Of a stretch of DNA of 64,000 nucleotides, positions 59,979 to 64,000 are shown in pieces. The translations under genes and the position numbers were made by a program. The stretch comes from Chloracidobacterium sp. GTDB lineage: Bacteria > Acidobacteriota > Blastocatellia > Pyrinomonadales > Pyrinomonadaceae. Where the stretch lies: assembly GCA_015075585.1 (NCBI GenBank), contig JABTUB010000001.1:248001-312000 (forward strand). Direction: 5' to 3'. Each line of letters begins with the position of its first letter. Position 1 is the first letter of the stretch. Under the pieces are notes generated by a model that worked only from the letters and a program-made list of their open reading frames with translations, was not told the DNA's origin and did not search any database.

Positions 59979-61091
59979 ATGAAATACGGCGGGGCATTGG
60001 CATTTGCGTTGGTCTTTTTCGCTGCGGCCATAGCGGTAGATGCCCAGAGCGGGCGTGTACAGCCGACACCGACGCCTACACCTGAGCCTGATGAGCGGAT
60101 CGAGACCGAAGAGATAAAGCTCAATGTACTCGCGTTCGACGAGAACGGAAATTTCTTTCCCGGAGTAACGACGAACGATCTCGTCATTACTGAGAATGAC
60201 ATCCTGCATCAGCCTGCAAGCGTCCGGCGTTTGCCGGCAAATGTGCTGTTGGTGTTGGATACGGGCGGCGAAATGCGTTCGGCAAAGAGCCTTGACCGGA
60301 CTCGAAATGCGGCGGCGGCGGTCGTCCGTGCATTGCAGCCCGACGACCGCGTCGCCGTGGTGCAGTATAGCGACAAAGTGCAGATCGTCGATGAATGGAC
60401 GACAGACCGGAGCCGAACCTTGAAAGCGATAATGGAGCGTACGAATTTCGGACGAAGGTCTGTATTTATAAATGCACTCGATACGGCCGCCGATATGCTG
60501 ACCCGTACGCCGCAGGACAATCGCCATCTTGTATTGATAACCGACGGAACGGACAGCGGCGGGCAATTGCCTGAGCGTTTTGACGCATATCGACGGTTGA
60601 CCTCGACAGATATAAGCGTACATGTCCTCAGTTACACGGCGATGGAAACGGCAGATCTTGACGTGCGTAAAAAGCAGGCTTCAAGGTCGCAGCCGCCAAA
60701 GGCAATGCCGGACAGTGTCGCCGCGCAACTGCCGAACGGTGCCCGCGATGCGGCAACAGCCCCGAAGGCACGTTCCATCAGCCTGGATCGTAAGCTTGCA
60801 GATACTATCAAGTCGCGCAGGGTGGCGCTTGACACCGCTCAGGACGAGCTTGGAAAGCTTGCCGCCGGCACCAACGGTGAATTTATCCTGCCGCTTTCGC
60901 CCGATGAGATGACGGATAAGGCTGCGTTGGTCGCCGGAATGATCGATTCGTATTACGTGGTTACCTACGTTCCCAAGGTACCTGTCGTTGCGACTCGCGG
61001 GATTGCCGAACGCAATATAATGGTGACTTCAAAGCGACCGGGGCTTATCGTGGAGGCTCGCCGGAACGTTTTGATCGCCACCGGCAAGTAG
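59979..61091 (+). CDS. VWFA-domain protein, acidobacterial type
   Basis: The 370-residue exported protein has a signal peptide (about 1-23) and a Pro-Thr linker. A short immunoglobulin-like part (IKLNVLAFDENGNFFPGVTTNDLVITE) follows. The VWFA domain comes next: ANVLLVLDTGGEMRSAKSLDRTRNAA supplies the MIDAS-like first Asp, but the DxSxS consensus is changed to D-T-G-G-E, and the later VLITDGTDSGG gives another ligand. The end, YYVVTYVPK and GLIVEARRNV, is typical of the VWFA family described in Acidobacteria. Metal binding is therefore uncertain. It is likely a periplasmic or surface protein of unknown function. Confidence 0.8.
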   Translation: MKYGGALAFALVFFAAAIAVDAQSGRVQPTPTPTPEPDERIETEEIKLNVLAFDENGNFFPGVTTNDLVITENDILHQPASVRRLPANVLLVLDTGGEMRSAKSLDRTRNAAAAVVRALQPDDRVAVVQYSDKVQIVDEWTTDRSRTLKAIMERTNFGRRSVFINALDTAADMLTRTPQDNRHLVLITDGTDSGGQLPERFDAYRRLTSTDISVHVLSYTAMETADLDVRKKQASRSQPPKAMPDSVAAQLPNGARDAATAPKARSISLDRKLADTIKSRRVALDTAQDELGKLAAGTNGEFILPLSPDEMTDKAALVAGMIDSYYVVTYVPKVPVVATRGIAERNIMVTSKRPGLIVEARRNVLIATGK

Positions 61092-61151
61092 TGCGGTTTC
61101 TTGCGCGCGGTTAGGCCTGTCGAGTAATCTGTTAGTTTGTTAAGTTGCTGC

Positions 61152-61182
61152 TTGACAATATCGAACTTTAGAATTATTCTAA
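61152..61182 (+). promoter_or_regulatory. Promoter of the PerR-peroxiredoxin operon with an overlapping PerR-like box
   Basis: TTGACA (61152-61157), a 17-nt spacer and TATTCT (61175-61180) form a good promoter. The perfect 7-1-7 palindrome TTAGAATTATTCTAA (61168-61182) covers the -10 and matches the layout of the PerR box TTATAATnATTATAA. A repressor bound there would block transcription, so the regulator gene that follows should repress itself and the two genes behind it. An AGGGGG ribosome site follows. Confidence 0.75.
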
Positions 61183-61206
61183 AAGTAACTTAGGGGGTTC
61201 AAATAT

Positions 61207-61599
61207 ATGAACACAGAGACACAAGGACTAACGCGGCAACGTCGAGTTGTGCTAAGCGTCATCCGTGAATCTCATGACCACCTGACGGCGAATGAGGTTT
61301 TTTCGGAAGCAAAAGCTAAGTTGCCGACGATCTCTTTCGCGACCGTTTACAACAGTTTACGGTTCCTCAAAGACACCGGCCATATCGCCGAGCTGCAGTT
61401 CGGAAACGGCGCAAGCCGTTATGACCGTACGACCGTCAGACACGATCACGCTATCTGTACAGGTTGCGGAAAGCTCGTGGATATTGATATGAAAGTTTCG
61501 GGGGAAATGATCGAAGCCGCCAGTCGGCAATGCGGCTTCGAGCCGGAGTCTTTAGAATTCACACTTCGCGGCAAATGCCCCGAATGCGCGCATAACTAA
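61207..61599 (+). CDS. Fur/PerR-family metalloregulator
   Basis: The 130-residue regulator has a winged helix with ISFATVYNSLRFLKDTGHI as recognition region and VRHDHAICTGCGKLVDID as the metal-sensing hinge. Two Cys pairs, CTGCGK and CPECAHN, form the structural zinc site. The linkage to a peroxiredoxin gene, the PerR-type box over its promoter, and the His/Asp ligands fit PerR, which senses peroxide through metal-catalysed His oxidation. I see no clear evidence against Fur, but the box layout and neighbours favour PerR. It is the first gene of the oxidative-stress run. Confidence 0.85.
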   Translation: MNTETQGLTRQRRVVLSVIRESHDHLTANEVFSEAKAKLPTISFATVYNSLRFLKDTGHIAELQFGNGASRYDRTTVRHDHAICTGCGKLVDIDMKVSGEMIEAASRQCGFEPESLEFTLRGKCPECAHN

Positions 61600-61623
61600 T
61601 TCTAATTACGGAGATAAATACCT

Positions 61624-62205
61624 ATGTCAGCAGCAACTATCATGGCAACAGAAAATACAGCAACTTTTGCAAAGGTCGGAAAGCCCGCACCGGACTTTGA
61701 TATGCCCTCGACCAAGAATCTCGAGACCTTGGCTGAGAACGTCAAGCTTTCGGACTATAAGGGCAAGTGGCTCATTCTTTTATTTTATCCGCTCGACTTC
61801 ACCTTCGTATGTCCTACCGAACTTATCCACTTTTCGGATCGCTTAGAGGATTTTGAAGGCATCGGCGCCGAAGTGATCGGTATCTCGACGGACTCGGTAC
61901 ACTCGCATCGTGCATGGCTCAAGACGCCGCGCGATAAGAATGGCATCGAGGGCGTGAAATATCCGCTCGCGTCTGATGTAGGCGGCAAGCTTGCCGCCAG
62001 GTACAATATCCTTGTCGAAGAGGCGAATATCGCGCTTCGCGGCCTCTTTATCATCGATCCGGAAGGCGTCCTTCAGTACTCCGCGGTTCACAGTCTCAAT
62101 ATCGGCCGCTCGGTCGATGAGACGCTTCGCGTTCTTTCAGGGCTTCAGACCGGCGGCCTTTGTGCTGCCGATTGGAAGCCGGGCGAGGAGAACCTAAAGG
62201 CTTAA
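61624..62205 (+). CDS. Peroxiredoxin, AhpC/2-Cys type
   Basis: The 193-residue enzyme reduces hydrogen peroxide and organic peroxides. The peroxidatic Cys63 is in FYPLDFTFVCPTE, with IGISTDSVHSHRAW and the resolving Cys180 in GGLCAADWKPGE at the C-terminus, so it is a typical 2-Cys enzyme. It follows the regulator gene by 24 nt with a GGAG site. The electron donor is not known; AhpF is not adjacent, so thioredoxin or the next gene's product may reduce it. ATG 61624 is the longest frame; a second ATG seven codons on is possible. Confidence 0.92.
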   Translation: MSAATIMATENTATFAKVGKPAPDFDMPSTKNLETLAENVKLSDYKGKWLILLFYPLDFTFVCPTELIHFSDRLEDFEGIGAEVIGISTDSVHSHRAWLKTPRDKNGIEGVKYPLASDVGGKLAARYNILVEEANIALRGLFIIDPEGVLQYSAVHSLNIGRSVDETLRVLSGLQTGGLCAADWKPGEENLKA

Positions 62206-62277
62206 CCTTGGGAAAGGTAGCGGAATGGGCGGTCGATGCCGCCCATTTTCGTGCCGCAAAATTGGAGGAATGACTTT

Positions 62278-62751
62278 ATGCCAATGAGGATCGGCGACCC
62301 GATGCCGCAGCTCGAAGGAGCGACCACATGGTTCAACGGCTCGGCAACGGACGCACAAGAGCACATTAAGGGAAAACCCGTGTTGGTGCATTTCTGGGCG
62401 GTGTCCTGTGGAATTTGTAAGGATAAGATGCCGCAGTTGAGACAGTTGATCGAAACATACACGCCGGCAGGGCTTCGAACAGTGGCGGTTCATATGCCGC
62501 GTTATGAGGCGGATACGGATCTTGATACGGTAAATGAATCGATCTCAGCACAGCACATTACAGAACCTACGGCCGTAGATAGCCTCCATAAGCTGAAAGA
62601 TGCATTTCAAAATGAACAAGGCTGGGTGCCTGTGTATTATTTGTTCGATGCTGAAGGCAAGCTGAAGACGCGGGCGGCAGGCGAGTTCGGAATAGGCGTT
62701 CTCAAAGGTGCACTTGAGAAGATGTTTCCCGGCCAAACATCGGGGAATTAG
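62278..62751 (+). CDS. Thioredoxin-like TlpA-family protein
   Basis: The 157-residue cytoplasmic protein has a thioredoxin fold: PVLVHFWAVSCGICKDKMPQL with the redox pair Cys44-Gly-Ile-Cys47, then RTVAVHMPR, and VPVYYLFDAEGKLKTRAAGE including the cis-Pro segment. A TlpA/ResA-like beta extension opens the protein. There is no signal sequence, so it works in the cytoplasm, unlike classical TlpA. ATG 62278 follows GGAGG by a normal spacing. Its position behind the peroxiredoxin makes it a candidate reductant of that enzyme. Confidence 0.8.
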   Translation: MPMRIGDPMPQLEGATTWFNGSATDAQEHIKGKPVLVHFWAVSCGICKDKMPQLRQLIETYTPAGLRTVAVHMPRYEADTDLDTVNESISAQHITEPTAVDSLHKLKDAFQNEQGWVPVYYLFDAEGKLKTRAAGEFGIGVLKGALEKMFPGQTSGN

Positions 62752-62797
62752 GGCCTTCGGGCCTTGCGCCGCGGAAAAATTCACGAGAATATCAGAT

Positions 62798-62828
62798 AAA
62801 AGGCTGCTCGCGACGGGTAGCCTTTTTT
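62798..62828 (+). terminator. Terminator of the oxidative-stress operon
   Basis: AAAAGGCT and AGCCTTTT form an 8-bp stem around a 15-nt loop that itself pairs weakly, followed by a T-rich run. It lies 46 nt after the thioredoxin-like gene's stop. Confidence 0.75.
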
Positions 62829-62847
62829 GTTTTTTTGTCTTGCAACC

Positions 62848-62853
62848 TATAAT
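62848..62853 (+). promoter_or_regulatory. Candidate -10 box upstream of the YidB/OmpA gene
   Basis: A perfect TATAAT stands 170 nt before the start. At 17 nt upstream only TTTTGT is found, a weak -35 within the preceding terminator T run. The leader would carry the hairpins at 62891-62997. Confidence 0.4.
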
Positions 62854-62890
62854 ATGTTCGATACGTCAAAGGTCGGTTCGTAAGAACATC

Positions 62891-62997
62891 GGCACACTAT
62901 GTGTGCCTCGGCCTGCGCTCGTAAACTCGAGACACTTTTAACAATTAAATAATTTCGGTTTTGACCGATCTGTCCGCATCGCGGTTGCGGATAGGTC
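62891..62997 (+). promoter_or_regulatory. Structured leader region upstream of the YidB/OmpA gene
   Basis: Two strong hairpins are visible. GGCACAC-TAT-GTGTGCC (62891-62907) is a perfect 7-bp palindrome. GACC...CTGTCCGCA and TGCGGATAG...GGTC (62963-62997) form a longer stem with one mismatch. The second ends 11 nt before the AAGGAG ribosome site. I cannot match it to a known riboswitch class. The first might instead be a protein operator. Confidence 0.45.
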
Positions 62998-63022
62998 GTT
63001 ATCTAAAAAAGGAGATCCTTCT

Positions 63023-64000
63023 ATGTTTGATTCGATAATTGAGATAGCAAAGAGCAAGCTCGGCCTGGGCGGCGATCAAGCCGGCTCAGTGTTGGCGGCA
63101 TTGCTACGTTACGCCGCCGACCCGGCCAACGGCGGCTTTAGTGCGTTCCTGGACAAGTTCCGTTCGGCCGGCCTCTCTTCGGTCGTTGATTCCTGGATCG
63201 GCGGAGGCACCGGCGAAGCGGTAACCGCCGAGCAGGTCGTATCTGCCATCGGCAGCGAGGCCGTCGGTTCGATCGCCTCTGATGCCGGTGTCAGCAATGA
63301 TGAAGCGTCGGCAGCGATCGCGACAATGATGCCGGGCCTTGTCGATAAATTAACGCCTGATGCAGAACTTCCGGATGACGACGGCATCTTTTCAAAGGTC
63401 GGCGGATTTCTTTCTGATTGGGGAAGTTCGATCGGCGGAGCGGTCCTCGGCGGCGCGGCTGTTGCTTCAGCAGTTGCAGGAAGCGCAGCGGACAAAGTCG
63501 GCGATGTAACAGGTGCCGCGTATCACAAGGGCAAAGAGGTGCTTGGCGGCGGCCTTGATGCGATTAGGAATGTCGGCGAGCCGACGGAGAAAGCGGATGA
63601 CGGGCCTGTTCTTCGCTGGCTGCTGCCGATAATCCTTCTTGGTGTGGTCGTCGGGGTTGGCTATATGTTCTGCGGCAACCCGCAGAAACCGGCGAGCAAC
63701 CTTGCAAATACGAATGCAAATCCGAATGCAAATCCGAATACAAATATTAGCAAACCTGCCGTAAACGTGCCTACGAACGCGGTTGCCGGGCTTGTAGATG
63801 TTGTGCTCCCGGATGGGACGAAGCTGCAGGCCCATCCCGGCGGCATCGAGGATCAGATGGTAAAATTCATCGGTTCTGATGAATACAAGAATGCAACGCA
63901 AGAGAGCCTCAAGGACAAGTGGTTCAACTTCGACGACCTGACCTTCAAATTCGGATCGGCCGAGCTCGAAGATTCATCAAAGCGACAGCTTGATAATATC
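63023..64000 (+). CDS. YidB-like (DUF937-type) / OmpA-domain fusion protein, 3' end outside window
   Basis: The gene runs off the right edge with 326 codons visible. The N-terminus (1-115) resembles YidB/DUF937: MFDSIIEIAKSKLGLGG, EAVTAEQVVSAIGSEAVGSIA and AAIATMMPGLVDKLTPDAELP. A Gly/Ala-rich stretch follows, then one membrane helix (about 197-215, WLLPIILLGVVVGVGYMFCG), a short Asn-Pro-Ala repeat linker (NANPNANPNTN, about 231-241) and DVVLPDGTKLQAHPGGIED. The visible end (FNFDDLTFKFGSAELEDSS) is the start of an OmpA-type peptidoglycan-binding domain. So a cytoplasmic YidB-like part would be tied through the inner membrane to the cell wall. The start has a strong AAGGAG site. Confidence 0.8.
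   Translation, partial: MFDSIIEIAKSKLGLGGDQAGSVLAALLRYAADPANGGFSAFLDKFRSAGLSSVVDSWIGGGTGEAVTAEQVVSAIGSEAVGSIASDAGVSNDEASAAIATMMPGLVDKLTPDAELPDDDGIFSKVGGFLSDWGSSIGGAVLGGAAVASAVAGSAADKVGDVTGAAYHKGKEVLGGGLDAIRNVGEPTEKADDGPVLRWLLPIILLGVVVGVGYMFCGNPQKPASNLANTNANPNANPNTNISKPAVNVPTNAVAGLVDVVLPDGTKLQAHPGGIEDQMVKFIGSDEYKNATQESLKDKWFNFDDLTFKFGSAELEDSSKRQLDNI

Noticed and set aside
63711..63760. Short tandem pattern as a CRISPR-like or minisatellite array
   Set aside because: It is an in-frame Asn-Pro-Ala linker of the YidB/OmpA protein, with units far too short for CRISPR.
1..64000. tRNA, rRNA and CRISPR features
   Set aside because: No T-loop-like GGTTCGAATCC pattern with a cloverleaf, no rRNA core sequence and no spaced repeats were seen by eye. 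A covariance scan would be needed to exclude small RNAs.

Overview
The window reads as chromosomal DNA of a moderately high-GC Gram-negative bacterium, most likely an acidobacterium of the class Blastocatellia. This is inferred from a VWFA protein of the type enriched in Acidobacteria, an Oar-like TonB-dependent receptor with an N-terminal carboxypeptidase-regulatory domain, several exported proteins carrying TonB C-terminal domains, a bacterial deoxyhypusine synthase homologue, and an LPS heptose epimerase. No rRNA, tRNA, CRISPR array or complete insertion sequence was recognised. Coding density is high and most genes lie in short co-directional runs.

The left end (1-2850) is the accessory part. 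After the tail of a TPR protein gene come two gene cassettes on the minus strand, encoding a GIY-YIG nuclease-like protein and a PIN-domain RNase-like protein. Each ends in an attC-like site whose R'' box contains the gene's stop codon. They abut an attI-like junction and a divergent fragment of an integron integrase gene cut off after about 28 codons. Further broken gene pieces follow. This looks like a decayed chromosomal integron.

From 2849 to 23000 lie housekeeping and metabolic genes: deoxyhypusine synthase homologue, M19 dipeptidase, LtrA, hldD (with an in-frame 30-bp tandem insertion), an AraC regulator, a three-gene ether-lipid-like cluster (AGPS-type oxidase, PlsC acyltransferase, SDR), ribF, a UbiB/ABC1 kinase, a DUF2156 protein and a CBM9-like protein. 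On the minus strand is a likely operon: glycosyltransferase, M14 carboxypeptidase, recN, asparaginase, SDR.

From 23000 to 39400 are envelope-related genes: the large TonB-dependent receptor, a PilZ-like protein, a secreted carboxypeptidase-regulatory-domain protein, a NapH-like Fe-S membrane protein fused to TPRs, a VanX-like dipeptidase, DinB, an HI0933-type flavoprotein, a J-domain coiled-coil protein, an exported TonB-C protein and an amidohydrolase. From 39600 to 43600 a minus-strand nucleoside uptake and salvage operon encodes two ABC permeases, PNP, uridine kinase and cytidine deaminase.

From 44000 to 51200 is a stress and catabolism run: hsp20 (with a good sigma-70-type promoter), clpB, grpE, then tryptophanase and a bifunctional formiminotransferase-cyclodeaminase. 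The right part (51300-64000) carries a secreted repeat protein, a ClpA/ClpC-type unfoldase, a TonB-C/LolA-like fusion, a TPR protein, a cyclophilin, an M1 aminopeptidase, the VWFA protein, an oxidative-stress operon (Fur/PerR-type regulator with a PerR-like box over its own promoter, AhpC-type peroxiredoxin, thioredoxin-like protein) and the start of a YidB-like/OmpA fusion that runs off the window.
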